A stretch of 64,000 bases of DNA, taken from Branchinecta lynchi (taxonomy: Eukaryota; Arthropoda; Branchiopoda; Anostraca; Branchinectidae). Position 1 is the stretch's first letter; every line of letters starts with the position of its first letter. A program made the position numbers and the translations under genes. Below, one piece after another: positions 32,396 to 44,704 of the stretch. The notes beneath the pieces were generated by a model. The model worked only from the letters and a program-made list of their open reading frames with translations, made no database searches and was not told the origin of the DNA. The stretch covers positions 5,466,001-5,530,000 of the forward strand of contig JAKZAP010000013.1 in assembly GCA_023053575.1 (NCBI GenBank), in the 5' to 3' direction.

Positions 32396-33570
32396 GTAAG
32401 TTGTAATAATAACAATACGAAACTCAATGTCAGCCAGGTCACATTAATGCTGCATTTTCTTTCTTTGTTTTGTCCGAAAACTGTTACCTTTTCTTCTTCT
32501 CCGACATTTCCAGAATACCAAATTTAAGTCAGGAAGAAGAAGAAGAAAAGAGAATTAGCTGTATAAAGCTGACAAAATGGATCAGCTACTGATATCCAAC
32601 CTTCTTATCTTCTTATCTTTTCCTTTCTTCGTTGGCAATGATCGCCAGTTCTCTTAGAATTTAAAATGTTTGCCGAATTGTCAGTTGTCTTTTTGAATTT
32701 GTTACGTTTGCCGCCGAAAACACTGAGAGAATCGCCGTACTCCCCAGTTTCTTCTTGAAAGTTCAGCATAAAATTTAGCATTCTTGCTGAATTTTTGATG
32801 AATTTTATGCTGAATTAATGCTCCATTAATTGAGCGAAAATGCAAGTCCGAAAGCGAAATGCTGCATAAAATGCTGAATTAATTCAGCATTTTCGTTCGT
32901 TTCAGAGCTTTCGGACACCTTCAGTAATCCTTTAAAGTTTAACTGCAAAGGGTTGAGATGGGACAATTTAGTTACCCATCACCATAAGGGAGAGCGCCTC
33001 GCCTGGTTTGAAGATGCAAAAACGCTGTCCTGTTGGACGAGGAAACAATAATCCTTTAAAGTTTAACTGAAAAGAGTTGAGATGGGACAGTTTAGTTACC
33101 CATCACATACTCACTTCAAGCGGCTTGAAAACCCGATGAAAAGGCGTTACTTCGTTGCCCCGTTATTCCAGATAATGCAGCGTTTACAAGTACAGGAAAA
33201 CTTGAACAGAATCCGGTCTTGGTGACAAGATTATGTTTACACGCAGAGGGAAAAAAATTAATTCTTCAAACCAGAAAATCTGAGATATATAAATTCACTA
33301 TCCATTAAAAAAATGTTTTTAGAGCATTTATGACATCAGTACTGATGGTTGCTGCTCTCAAAAGCTAGCTAGCCTTTTTTTTGTACTTTTTACCAGCGCC
33401 GCCGTGAAGATTCCTTTCAAGTGGGCCGGAATTCATTTCATCATGAAAGGATTCCCGTCCCGCTAGACTTTTTTTCTACTCGTCTTCACGAACGGAATCC
33501 TTTTCGAGTCGACCAGAATTCCTTTCTACTCGACAGGATTTCTTGTCCGTGTAAACGCTACATAATCGAT
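32396..33570 (+). other. Ubiquilin intron with two short direct repeats
   Basis: 32,930-32,990 and 33,055-33,115 are near-identical (cctttaaagtttaactg...gttacccatcac). 32,770-32,905 is rich in aattcagcat/atgctgaatt palindromes. Otherwise nothing recognised. Confidence 0.5.
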
Positions 33571-34572
33571 TTTTGTTTTGTAGAATTTCTCTGACAGATC
33601 TGTGGTACCTCTATGCGCGTGTACCTGTGTTGCTTCCTTGACAGACACGATTTACGAAAAAGTTGGCTTTTCAGTTAAACTTGAAGGGTCGTATTTTCAG
33701 TTTCCCCTTGGAACACCTCGGTCAGTGCGGTTCCCATCTTCTTACTACTCATACATCGCGCATTCGGCTCAGGCTCGGATCAGCACCAATACACGATTGT
33801 CTGAAAATCAATGGATATTCATGTTCCGCACATGCTGCAATGCTATCAGTATCATGGGTTCTTGCTTGGATCCTGTTGAAATCTTCGCTTGGGATTCTGA
33901 AGTGCATCACTCGGAATGATTTCCCCGCTATCTTCTACTGAAGGGTCGCGGTGGTAGCTTTTGGGGCTATGAATCGAGGCTTCATTCGTCGTTGACTTTT
34001 TTTAGTCGTTTTACAGATATTTAAATACACATAATTTAAAGAAGTAGTCGAGCGGAGCGAGGCTTTGCCATGGTTCATAACGGTTGTGTAAAGGGATAAT
34101 TTTACACGTTTACATTATCTAGACATGATATATCGCTTGTTCATACGCTCAACGCACTAACGATTTATGACCCCCAGAAGCCGCCATAATCCTTCCAGAC
34201 TATGAGTGAGGTACGCGAGTTCTGAAAATTAGAAAGTAGCTTTCTGAGGATTAGAAAGCAGCCATCTGGTAATTAGAAAATGACTTTAAAAAGCAGAGAA
34301 GAGAGCAACTCTCTAATTTGGAGATGCCATGGAGAACACTTTTTTGTGGGGACTGCTTTCTACAAGTTAGACAGCAGCTTTTCTAGAAACTAGAAAGCTG
34401 AGTAGTGTAATATACCAAAGTGAAATTCGATTGTGCCTGGATAACAAGACAGTAGTGGAACAGAAGGAATAACACTCTACGGGGAATTTGAGAAATGGTA
34501 GACAGTACTTCAAAGTTTGATGTGAACACGCTAGTATAAACTTGTAAACCTGAATTCTTTACTTTCCTGCAG
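33571..34572 (+). other. Ubiquilin last intron
   Basis: 33,571-33,660 resembles 5,395-5,490. 34,215-34,395 holds loose ttagaaag...agcttctg repeats of about 25-30 bp. The acceptor tactttcctgcag lies at 34,560-34,572. Confidence 0.5.
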
Positions 34573-34764
34573 ATTTCGAACCTAGCTATCCGAACCGGTG
34601 ATAACCCCTCACAACCCCCCGAGGAAAGATACAGATCAGAGCTGGAAATGCTATCCTCTATGGGATTCCTGAACCGAGAAGCGAACATCCAAGCCCTCAT
34701 CGCCTCGTTTGGCGACATTAACGGGGCCGTAGAGAGGCTCCTTCAGAACCGACCTATGTCTTAG
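34573..34764 (+). CDS. UBQLN: Ubiquilin last exon (UBA domain and stop)
   Basis: It opens after tttcctgcag and has 63 codons plus TAG (34,762-34,764). After [11 protein letters not shown] it has [20 protein letters not shown] and [20 protein letters not shown], then RLLQNRPMS. This is a full UBA: the MGF loop, NREAN, L.A..GD.N.A.E.LL helix 3. It binds ubiquitin chains of cargo. A short tail after the UBA is normal for the family. No AATAAA lies within about 200 nt after the stop, so the polyadenylation site is not assigned. Confidence 0.97.
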   Translation: MSNLAIRTGDNPSQPPEERYRSELEMLSSMGFLNREANIQALIASFGDINGAVERLLQNRPMS

Positions 34765-35013
34765 AAATTAGATTATTGACGTTCAAAATATTCCTTGTTC
34801 TGAGTTTAAGTTGATAATTTGTATGGTTTTTGTCCATATCATATAACGGCTATTAGTTGTGTGTATTCATTTCTTTTACTTTTTGGTCCAAAATTATAGA
34901 ATGAGTCCTTAGAGCGTTCTGCATTTCGTACCCTTTTTGTATTTGACTAGGGTCTAGGCGAGAACCCCCCCGGTACCAACCCCCCCGCGGCTAAAAAAAA
35001 AAAAACCCGGCTA

Positions 35014-35056
<43 letters not shown>

Positions 35057-37450
35057 ACCAAAAACCCACCGGTGCCAAAAAACCCCAGGCGAAAAAAAAC
35101 AACAAATCCTTTACTTTCAATACGAATCCAAAACATTTAACTTGACTTCCCGTGATATTAGTCTAAGTCAAGTGGACTTCTGGTGCAAAAGAAAATCTAA
35201 CTGAATGGGAAGGAACTGGGAAAGGATTTGGTGGGGGGGGGGGGGGGTTCGTTACATTGAGTGGCACGGGTTTTGATTTGATCTTTCACTTTTAAAACCT
35301 CACTGACAAGAGCTTAAGATGGAAGCGTGTGTTCGTTCACTTCAGCAATTATTCTGTCACCATCAACCTTCACCTTTACATTCCACTCCCTTGTTTATCT
35401 TTGTTCTGCCTGCGCTTTTTGCTTCACATACACAAGCTTATTCTGACACCAGTTACTGGATACCCACTTTACTTCAGACATTATTGTACAGTCAAGTTGG
35501 CGAATGAAGTTGCGTCCAGTTATCCTACTCTTTTGTATTCGTCAGTATTTTCATGAGCTAATCCGGGTACCCAGTTAATAATAATAATAATTTATTTATG
35601 ACCCATCATATACTCACAAAGAGAAAGACGGAGTATAAATCCATGGCGTAGGGATTATTTGGGACTAGAAGACTATTTTGGAGGGTTCTGTTACCGGGGG
35701 GGGGGGGGGTCCGTTTTTTTTTTTAGCCGGAACCCGTTTGACTAAGCATAGTCCGAAATTGCAGAGAAAACTCCGCAAACGGATCTCGATTTTCAGGGAC
35801 GTCGCTAGCCAAAACTCGAGGGGTTGGGTGGGGGGGGGGGGGGCAGGACGCCTGTTTCAGCTTTTCGTCGCATATGTAATAATAAAAATTGTGATACCTG
35901 CAAGCGTTGAAGACTGAAGACGCCTAGTCGTATCTCCAAGCTCAGGGGCGGTTTGAAGGGCTTCGACGTGGGAGGTGACTACCTCAAAATACACATCTGG
36001 CAGATATCCGGTGTTCTGAAGATTAATACCAGTTATAAACAATAGCCATGAAGCACAGCACCACATGCAAAACTATAGCCTACGAATTTAAAGGATCATT
36101 AAAGCTAGTATTTTTAAGGTGAGCGTCTTTCGTAACAAGAGGAATTCGCTTCCGCATAATCCCGACTCGCAGCAGTTTCTGATGAATGTATATCAGACAG
36201 AATGAAACTGAGCGCCTCTGGCGAAATTTTAAAGTAAGCTATGACTTTTTTCGGGCAAAATACTACTTCCCCCTAACATAATCTAGATTTTAATGTGGAC
36301 CAAGCCCCGAAAGCCAAGCCTAAAACCCGAATGAAATTGAAAGGCGCTCAGGGATATTTTGTGGAATCCGGTATGACCAGAACGTCATTTCGGACCACTT
36401 GTCACGAATCTGCCCGTCCGTCTTAGCTCACGACGAATCCAGAAAAATGTGAGACATTTAGCTGGAAGTTGGTGATTTGCTGCAGTCTGACGAAGAAGGA
36501 ACTAATCATCCAGAAAAAAATTGAAACAGCAGACTTGTTCTGAATTTACAGCTAAAAAACACATACAAATCAAATGACGTGTCGCAATAATCAGGTCTGT
36601 CATTACATCTTCTCCATTGCTCACGAAGCCGATTTATTTTTAAAGTCGCAATGGAGGAAAATTCCTATTATCAAATTTTTTAAAATGCACATTACAAGCA
36701 AAATTAGCTTACTTTTTACTTAAATCAGGAGATTCTGGCACATAACAGATCGTATTCAAATTTGGGTAAAACTGTGCGCTGCAGGGTGAAATTCATGATT
36801 TGACAACTGTCTTTTGTCGATCTTGGAAGCTTAAATCTGACAATCATTCTTCTGATTCTGACAAAATATGATCAAAAAATCCTACCCGAACGACTGAGAA
36901 TGCAATTCGTTAAGTCTCAAACGCTAGAGACCACAGAACCGCCTATGTTCAATAAGGATATTAACCCAGTTTCTTGGTAACCGTGAACTAGCCTTACTGA
37001 CTTTTCCGGGTGCACTACCAGGCCCTATTTCGCTTTCCTGGGTGAGCGCCCAGTTTATCTGAAGTTGTGTGTTCGGGATCCACACCCGCCCCATAGCGAC
37101 GCCCTTGTCGATTTTACAAATAGCCTTATGACACCCTAAGAACAGCTTTCTGAAAGGGAGAGCCTCCGCGAGATAGCTTTAAAAAAATAAGAGTTTTCGA
37201 AAAAGCTGCGTTCTGATTTTCGGGACATTATTTTACAGGAAGAGGGCTTTTCAGTTTTAAGAAAGCCACAAAAGTTATTTTCTTTTTTTTAGAAATTCAT
37301 TCTTGCAGGGAGATTCAGTAATTAATAGTGACAATAGGCTAGTTCTTTTAGAGTCTAGCTCCAGAGTTACAAGCTGTTTCTCAGACTTGCAAGACGAGCG
37401 CAGAAGATAGGCTAGATATTCCATCAGCCCGAGCTGACTGTGAATCATAA
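34765..37450. other. Start of the intergenic region between the convergent genes
   Basis: It contains a 40-nt C run (35,016-35,055), G runs near 35,231-35,247, 35,696-35,709 and 35,829-35,842, and an (aat)n patch with cttatgaccca-like sequence at 35,577-35,620 recalling the family L tail. 37,140-37,400 holds agctttctgaaag-like words also seen at 34,215-34,395. No gene was recognised. Confidence 0.5.
35016..35055 (+). repeat. Homopolymer run of 40 C
   Basis: An uninterrupted C tract beside a ggctaaaaaaaaaaaaaccc patch. The length may be set by sequencing limits. Confidence 0.8.
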
Positions 37451-37454
37451 ATTA

Positions 37455-37635
37455 CGGTGCAAAACGGATAAGTCAGCTAAATTTTATTAGAGCTATATTT
37501 CTGCCCTTCTTGGCAAGGGTCCTCTTGAGGCTCAAGCCGGTCAAGCTGGAAAATGAACTAGTGGAGTGCACCCTTGCCAAGAAGGGCCGAAATATAGCTC
37601 TAATAAAATTTAGCTGACTTGTCCGTTTTGCACCG
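37455..37635. mobile_element. Hairpin element T, copy with 66-bp arms
   Basis: Arms 37,455-37,520 and 37,570-37,635 are inverted copies with about two mismatches. The loop holds caagctggaaaatgaac. The right arm contains CCCTTGCCAAGAAGGGCCGAAATATAGC. Near identity of the arms points to recent origin or gene conversion. Confidence 0.85.
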
Positions 37636-38278
37636 TCAAATAAGATAGGCTACATTGTCAGGAATTCATTCGTATGTAACACATGAACCACATCCTTGTG
37701 ATAAATTTTATCACGCTTCTGATATTATAGGTAGGACCTGGGTTTATTCTCACCTCTCCGCGAGGCGGTTAGTCTTTAGTAGTTTCACAACCCGGCCAGG
37801 CAAGTGGACGTGTTAATGGTCCGTTTACACACTGCGTAAAACCCGAGCGTATTTTACGCACGTTTTGAGCTTGAAAAGATTTCTAGCAATACTTACGTAT
37901 TTAAATACAAAGCTCGGATTTCAAAATACGCTCGGATTTTACGCAGTGAGTAAACCCACGATAACCCGCTGAGTTTGTCTTGCAAGCGTTGCTGCGAGAA
38001 AAGAAAAAGTGGTGGAATAAATATTATAAAACGGGTTCAGCAGAAGGACGTAAAAAAATGATTTTAAGATAAGGGTCGCTGGGTTTAGCCCATCTCAGTG
38101 TGAAAAATAAACACACATTGACCGCGGAGTCATCCCATGTATATTTTATCAGCACCAAAGTCCTGCCTCTATTTTCTGCTCCGGTGCATGCAATTGCGAT
38201 GGTGTGTATACCATTTGGAAATTGTTTTTATGTTATTTCTCCTTCGTTCGCTTTAAGCTTTCATATCTCAGCCAACTT
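37636..38278. other. Intergenic DNA, nothing recognised
   Basis: 37,830-37,960 has a loose inverted pair (cgagcgtattttacgc and cgctcggattttacgcagtg). No gene. Confidence 0.4.
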
Positions 38279-38565
38279 CCCGACGAAAAATTTGTAGCCT
38301 TCGTAGTTGTATGATTGTTGTACGAAAAAGTTGCATCTAGTGATATTTAATAGTAAAGAGTACTATCATTTAATGTGCTTTCAGACTGGGCCAATCTTAA
38401 GTAGTACTGTCTGGCTCTAGGAGCATCCAGTCTTGCTAATAATTGCATACAGTAGATCGCAGTAACACGGTAGCATCTAAGTAGCATGTAGTAGCATCAG
38501 TAGTACTCCATGCTACTTTTTCGCACAACTTCATACTACTATTCTGAGATTAATTTTTCATCGGG
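38279..38565. mobile_element. MITE-like element M, copy 2
   Basis: The ends are CCCGACGAAAAATTTGTAGC and ttaatttttcatcggg. Inner arms carry ttgtacgaaaaagttgcat and actttttcgcacaactt. It is collinear (reversed) with 4,836-5,270. Confidence 0.75.
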
Positions 38566-38735
38566 TTGGCTCGTTGAACGCTCACTGTTAACCCGGTTCA
38601 GTCTAGGTTACACAAGCTATTCATCCCACCCTACCAGAGTTACTAAGCGAATTCCGTTATTACACAGACGATCAACAAAACACCTCTACACCTGGACAGC
38701 TTCCTGTTAAAAGCTGTCACACTATTATTATAGTT

Positions 38736-38905
38736 CACTGTAAAAAGTTTATCCGAATAAAGATTAAAGTTAAGTGCAGTATTTGCTACTCGGATTCATC
38801 TTATCTCTATTTGGTATTAATCTTATCTCCGTAGAGATAAGGATAATCCGAGTAGCAAATACTGCAGTTGACTTTAATCTTTATACGGAAAAACTTTTTA
38901 CAGTG
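38736..38905. mobile_element. Near-perfect palindromic MITE
   Basis: CACTGTAAAAAGTTTATCCG at the left is the inverse of the right end. The whole 170 bp folds on itself (gcagtatttgctactcgga arms, ctctatttgg/ccgtagagata near the centre). A decayed copy lies at 63,570-63,720. Confidence 0.8.
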
Positions 38906-39691
38906 TCGTTGTGTTGGCCAAAAACTCTGGCCCCAAACTAATGGCAAGCCGTCACACAAATGATCATCAAGTCGTCACACCAACAAAGGATGTCTGAAGT
39001 CTTAAAACTTTTAATGTCCGCTAAAAATTCCCAGTCAATAAGAAATTCGATAGAAATTACACATTCCGAATAGAATTTATCACACTTTAACACAACGATA
39101 GGGTTAAAAGGGGAATGCGAACAAATATCTGCTGTTTTTAAGGAGCTATCGGGATCACAGTATAATCGGGGATGTAAAATAAACAAATCAGAACTATTTA
39201 TATTTCCGCCAGGACCTACTCTAGGAATATTAAGAAACAAAAAACAAAGTTTGTAATCCATGCCTTTCCTTGCCAAAAAATAAGTTAGAATAGCTGGGGT
39301 CTACCTGAAAACATGCAAACAGTTTTGAACAAAACATGAAAACTAGTGAAAGAAAACAATAAATAGTTCAGGTGCTTTTCAAATCGACCACAACTAAATA
39401 AATACAATCTAAACAAAAAAATACTGATATATAAAAGTCAAATCCTATACACGATCCTTCACCACATACGCTCTAGAATGTTTTCGAAGTTCCTTCAAGT
39501 AACGTGCATAGACCATCTCACCATGTGAAACTTAAATAATTGCCTGATGTGGGAATATTACAATCCGCATTCTCTACCACCAGGCCGTACCGCACTGTTT
39601 CTCTGGGAAACAGTCAATTTTTTCTCTTTCCGATTAAAAAAATGTTTCCAGCGCAGGAATGTTCACATTTGAATTTCCAGTGAACATGCAA
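38906..39691. other. Region just downstream of the receptor stop codon
   Basis: It probably holds the receptor 3' UTR on the reverse strand. An ATTAAA is at about 39,010-39,015 on that strand. A 112-codon reverse frame at 38,938-39,276 has no known domain. Confidence 0.4.
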
Positions 39692-39861
39692 CTACACGTG
39701 AATCTGGTTGTCATCTCCGCTTTCTTCACTGTCCAAAGGCATTTCGGACAGGGTATCTCTACTCCGGCGCAAATGAAGCATACTGGGCATGCGCTGGTAG
39801 TGGGGCCGTACTTCAGTCATAGGTCGGTTATGATCCAAGCGGTCGTATTCCTCTTCTTCTT
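39692..39861 (-). CDS. drpr: Draper/MEGF10-like receptor, last exon (second ITAM-like tyrosine)
   Basis: The reverse-strand acceptor is gtttttattttcag. The first two bases complete Glu. It encodes an acidic EEEE run, then YDRLDHNRPMTEVRPHYQRM, PSMLHLRRSRDTLSEMPLDS and EESGDDNQIHV, stop TAG at 39,692-39,694. Draper proteins show YDHLDYSRP...PHYHRM at this place, so the match is close. The YDRL tyrosine pairs with YDEI of the previous exon as an ITAM-like unit that could bind an SH2 kinase. A short acidic tail ends the protein. Confidence 0.93.
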
Positions 39862-40619
39862 CTGAAAATAAAAACAATTAAAGCGCGGGTCTCCATTGGC
39901 AATAATAAGCTGTCAGAATCTATCGCAAGGTGCTGTAACCGCCTTTTAGCCAATGTAGCACGCCGGGTCTGAACTAGCACGACTACAAAGGTCTGGCGGC
40001 TGCTCGTTAAATCGTGATCTGGGTTGTGCCTTACGCTGGTGACACGCTCACATATGGCTCCTTTGCCGCCTGGTAGGCACCTTCGACCCGATTCCTTTTG
40101 TCTTCGCTTCGTTCTTCGTGAAAACAGGGTATCTCACGACGCATGCTTTCGCGTTTCGGTGTTGTTCTGCGAGGATCAAACTTCAACTTCCATTAATAGT
40201 TGCGTTTTTGACCGAAGTTTGAACTGACGTTCAACCTGAAAGGTCTTTGTTCAAACCGTTTGTGGTCGCCGGTCACAGTTTCTTTGTCCTTCAAACTCTG
40301 ACCGTCAAATTTCTTGAGCTGGCGAGTTCGAACCCCGAAGTTTACTTGAATCATCGAAGAAACGTCGACCGGGCAAGGATCACCGGAGTAGTAAAAACAC
40401 TAATTAAGCAAACGGTTAACTTCGACGGCGTTTGAAAACGGAAATTAAGCAACCGGCTGCGCTGACGGCGAACACAACTTCGATCAGAAACGCAACTAAT
40501 ATCTATGTGAAGATTCAACTAATTCATGACACTGTGAACTGCTCAGGCAAATTTGCCTTGGGCGAGGTTACTGTTCGTGTTGCCCGTTACAAGCAGTTGT
40601 AGTGGTTTGCCTGTTAACA
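39862..40619 (-). other. Receptor intron, nothing recognised
   Basis: 40,040-40,210 and 40,240-40,430 carry frames without domains. Loose tttgaccg/cggtcaaa inverted words recur near 40,155-40,310. Confidence 0.4.
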
Positions 40620-41000
40620 CGCCACTCGATGATAGCTCGCTCTGCGCGATATTTGGAATTTTCGATATATAGATATTTTCACCTTCGATATTCGATAACC
40701 GATATATCGATATTTTGGGACCATGTCTTGATATAGTACACACCTCGTTTCACCAAAATTTAAAAGCAAACTCCTCGCAAAAAAAGCATATTGCATCACT
40801 CCAGTTTCGAATCAATAAAAACTGAATTGCGAAGAACATATTGCTCCAGTTTAGGATGTACAAATGTTACTTATGTTGGATCGCTTACAATAATTATAAA
40901 TGAACAAATATCGTTTTCGATATCTATATTTACGTTTCGATATCGATATTTAGGCCGATATATCTTTATCGATATCGAATATCGCCCAACACTACTCGGC
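40620..41000. repeat. TATCGATA-rich inverted-repeat element
   Basis: It is dense in cgatatatcgatatt and tatcgatatcgaatatcg words, ending in gaatatcgcccaacac. This looks like a short DNA transposon remnant with inverted arms. Boundaries are approximate. Confidence 0.5.
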
Positions 41001-43686
41001 AAGTGACGCCGAAGGTTACAGGTTCAAATACCGCTAAAGGAGCACTTTTAATTTCAAGTTTTAAGTCAGGGACGCGGCTATGCTCAAACGCAACTTGCTG
41101 AGGCGGTAAGCAGCGAGAAGCTTCGTCAGCTTCGTATGGCGACTGACAGCCGTAACGGTGACGATTAACGGCTGTAACAAACGTTGCTGCTGTCCCTCCC
41201 TGGGAGTACCACAATCAATAGCATATCTAAGTCAAATAGCGTATCTCCCATTGACAGTTCGGAGTTCAAACGCCCGTCTTCCATTATCTTTTTACGAATA
41301 TCAGGCCCGGACATCCAAGATTCAGGGACTCTAGGCAGTTAGCCCGAGTCGGAGCCCCCCCCTTTTGGTAATTTACCAAAAACAAACTGTAGTTTTCTTG
41401 TTTTATTTAATTAACGTACTCTGATTTTAGAAAATATACAAGCAGACTCGGAAATGAAATAGACAATAACCAGCTATACTTTTCTTGTACACATTATAAT
41501 GTTTTTTTAAATTTATCTCTTTGGCCCCTTCCGAAGTATGTTACATAGGCCGTTGCGTAGTTTGCCTAGTCAACTGACGAACATAGGCCACAGGTTCTCA
41601 CAATAAAAGAGATTCAAGCTTACCAGGCTCCTAATCTAGATCATTGTTCTGAATATTTTTGGGGGCTTTTCTTTCTCCGTCAAGAATCAAACAGAAGCAG
41701 AGCCTTGCTTCCATAACCCAGTTTTCCCAATTGACCTTAGCTGCGTTCTTTGTCACGGGAGTTCTCATCGGTGTCTCTGGTTTTTCTTATAAGCCGCTTT
41801 TGCATCCTCCGGTGACTAACCACCAGTGTTATAACCCGTTACTCAACTAACCGGTGTCCGGTTTTGCCTCACCGATGCGGACTTACCAGAACCTGCTCGG
41901 GAGCCCGGCTTCAGCGAGGAGTTAGCAAGTTTTCGTCAACTCACCGTTGAACCAAAAATCACGTTATACTAGAAGAACCGGACACTGGTGAAAAAACACC
42001 AGAGACAGCCCGGAGTGCAACGAAAGCAGCTCTTGTCTCCTCTTCTGTAAGGGGGGGGGGCAACACAGGGGAAGATGCAATTGTACAGACACTGAGCAGG
42101 TTGTGCGTGGACAAAAGAAAAAACATTACATGCTGTGCGAATGCCATAAAAACGTTGTTTTCTGGTCCAAAATGCAAAACGGGGATTGACTAGTAAGGTT
42201 TGTGACTGGATGCGTCTAAAAAAATTCGAACAACTGAAGAAAACGTGAGAAAAAGAATTTTTGCATGCGTAACTCCTTCCACGCTATAACTTACCATAAT
42301 AATCATAATCTATAAATGTTAACGGCACAGGAATAGGTACCGCGAACATCGCTGCATGTCAAACAAGAAAACGGGTTAGAGAAACAGCCATTCAAAAATG
42401 CATTACAGCTAGTCCCATTCTGCTGACGAATCACGGGGACAGTTTTCGTAATACCAAAAAATAGACATTTCTCACTTTTATCGTGGCAAGATAATTTATA
42501 GTAGGAATTTTATTTTACGTATCCCCCCACTCCCTTTTTGGGCCTAACAAACAAGTCAACCAGCTGTCGAAGTCGGAAAGACGACTACTCGAATGTAAAC
42601 AAGGACTTGATCTGTGAATTTACTGACTGATTCGTGTACGAAAAAAGACAGGTACAAGAACGGACAAGTGTGCGAAAAGACAAGACGCCAAGCAAGTATA
42701 ATCGTCAGCAGAATGAGAACGTGTGATGCTTCAGTTTCGGTCATTCACATGTCTCAGGCAGGGACGGACCATCATACTCATGGAAACTAACATCAATTTT
42801 TACCAAAAGTCTAATCCAGCAGTAGAAGTGGAACGCAATCTAAGGACAGAAAATGCTCAGTAGTCTCTCTTATGTTTCCTGTCTTATATATATCTAAACT
42901 TTGACAGACCGTGGTCACTACAGTCCATCATTTCTGTTCAATCTGGATGGGCTCAATAAAAACTTACAGGAACATCTCACCACTCTGACCTACAGTCTTC
43001 AGTCATCATTTCCAACCAACTGAAGGACTATCATACCTACTGTAAAGGACACGATTCTTGTTCCCTGTTTCCAAGGGTGTCTAACTGCCAAAGCTTTAAG
43101 GTTGCCATAATCTCCCACAACAAAACTATAGAGCGTGTTACTGTAGTTACTACGCATGACGTTACGAAGGCTTCTTGGCGTCAATGGCTGGAACGCATTT
43201 TTAAAATTTTCGGCAAAATATCACTCTACAGGCTAATCCAGCCAGTCACGTTACAGAGATCCGTAGTTGTCACGCTTACTACGCTCCCGAGCATGGTAAG
43301 CAAATAGTTACTATTTCGAGAAGGTCGGAACGGTCAGCGTAGTAACTTTTCTTGAGGTTGGAACGGAAATAGTAACGAATAGTTACTATTGTTAGAAGGG
43401 TGGAATACGCTCATAGTTTCACTTTTGAGATACCAGTACCGCCAACGGCCTACGATGACCAATAATGGATATGGTCAATCTGAGGAAGCTGCGGTTAGCC
43501 AAAAATGGTGTCAGTTTTCCAAACCGCTTAACGCGTATGTGAACCAATCTAGCGTTGTAGGCAAGTCCAAGCCAACTGATTATATTCTCATTCTTTTTGC
43601 AAACGATCAGATAAAATTTAGATAAACTAAGATCCAGCGGCCACGGCCTGGCCTCGTTGACTGTCCGATGCAACTATTCTCAATAG
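41001..43686 (-). other. Receptor intron, no recognised element
   Basis: It contains a C run (41,357-41,364) and G run (42,050-42,060). Near 43,290-43,400 the words tagttactatt and gaaggt are repeated. Frames up to 84 codons have no domain. Confidence 0.4.
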
Positions 43687-44020
43687 TTGCGTTTTTGCAG
43701 ATATCATGGTATCTGATCCCACGGTCTGAATCCTTTTTGCAGTTATCGTGGTATCAAGGCGTTTTTGCATTTATCGTAGTGTCTGGTCAGTTATCGTGGT
43801 ATCTGATCTTCATATACCACGGTCGTGGTAACTAATCGTAGTATGTGAAAAACTCACATCACTTTCATCAATTTTTGTCAAATTCGAGGGGTTTGGCACT
43901 TAGCGATGTGACTGAATATCAGTTTTTCTTTTGGAACGACTTTGAAAAGCCCAATTTCGGCAATTATCGTTTTTGCAGAGCAACCGTATATCAGATACCA
44001 CGGTTAGTGCAAAAACGACT
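43687..44020. mobile_element. Inverted-repeat element Q, copy 1
   Basis: The left end is GTTGCGTTTTTGCAGATATC, the right end (reversed) GTCGTTTTTGCACTAACC and gtggtatctgata. Interior words gtggtatctgatc repeat, and tttggcacttagcgatgtga and gactttgaaaagc are shared with 47,325-47,648 and 52,695-53,056. Confidence 0.65.
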
Positions 44021-44560
44021 AATTGCAGATCCAGTTACCGTGGTAACAACAGATACATATAAGGTTTGAAGCCAAGTCGACCATTCATTACGAAAGAAAT
44101 AGAACACCGTGATTTTCGGGTTTTTTTCTTGATCAGCTAATTATCCCTCTAGGATGTGTGCGAGGGATAGATATAAATTCGGATATTTTGGTTGCACTTC
44201 CGGCAAACCGTCCTCAAAAACGTGAGAACGGTTTGCCGGAAGTGCAGCCGAAATATCCACCAGATACCATGGTATCTGCAAAAACACAACTAATGACGTT
44301 GCCACCTGTTCTTATTCCGACCCTTCAGTTCCCTCCAAATAGTCCAAGTCAACTGATTATTTTCTTATTCTTTTGCAAACGATCAAATAAAGTTTAGCTA
44401 CAACTTTAGATCCAACGGCCATGGAATGGCCTCGTCGACTGTTCAGTATTCGTACCCTTCAGTTCACTCCAAATACTTCTAACCTAGTCAACTCAAACTT
44501 TCATATTAACACACAACAATTTTTCTCGTTCATGCTACAACACGTCGGAGACACGAATAC
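44021..44560 (-). other. Receptor intron with a strong hairpin
   Basis: Includes the hairpin at 44,181-44,258 and a right-end fragment of element Q near 44,262-44,292 (gataccatggtatctgcaaa). Otherwise nothing recognised. Confidence 0.4.
44181..44258. repeat. Imperfect 34-bp-arm hairpin
   Basis: GGATATTTTGGTTGCACTTC and cggcaaaccgt on the left pair with acggtttgccggaagtgcag and ccgaaatatcc on the right, leaving a loop of a few bases. Confidence 0.8.
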
Positions 44561-44690
44561 ACTGTCATAACAAATACTACAAGGATGCGCAGTTTCAGCA
44601 GACAACACTTGGGATGTAATTAAGTGTATTAGTTAATTTGTTTCGTTTTTATGTATTCTGTAAATATTTTACTCCTCTTCAAATTATATT
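44561..44690. mobile_element. Element U, left-end fragment
   Basis: cactgtcata...acaaggatgcgcagtttcagc matches the left end of the copy at 31,308. Element Y follows. Confidence 0.5.
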
Positions 44691-44704
44691 GATTGATTGA
44701 TTGA

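Noticed and set aside
38938..39276. 112-codon reverse frame after the receptor stop
   Set aside because: No recognisable domain; more likely 3' UTR or intergenic sequence.
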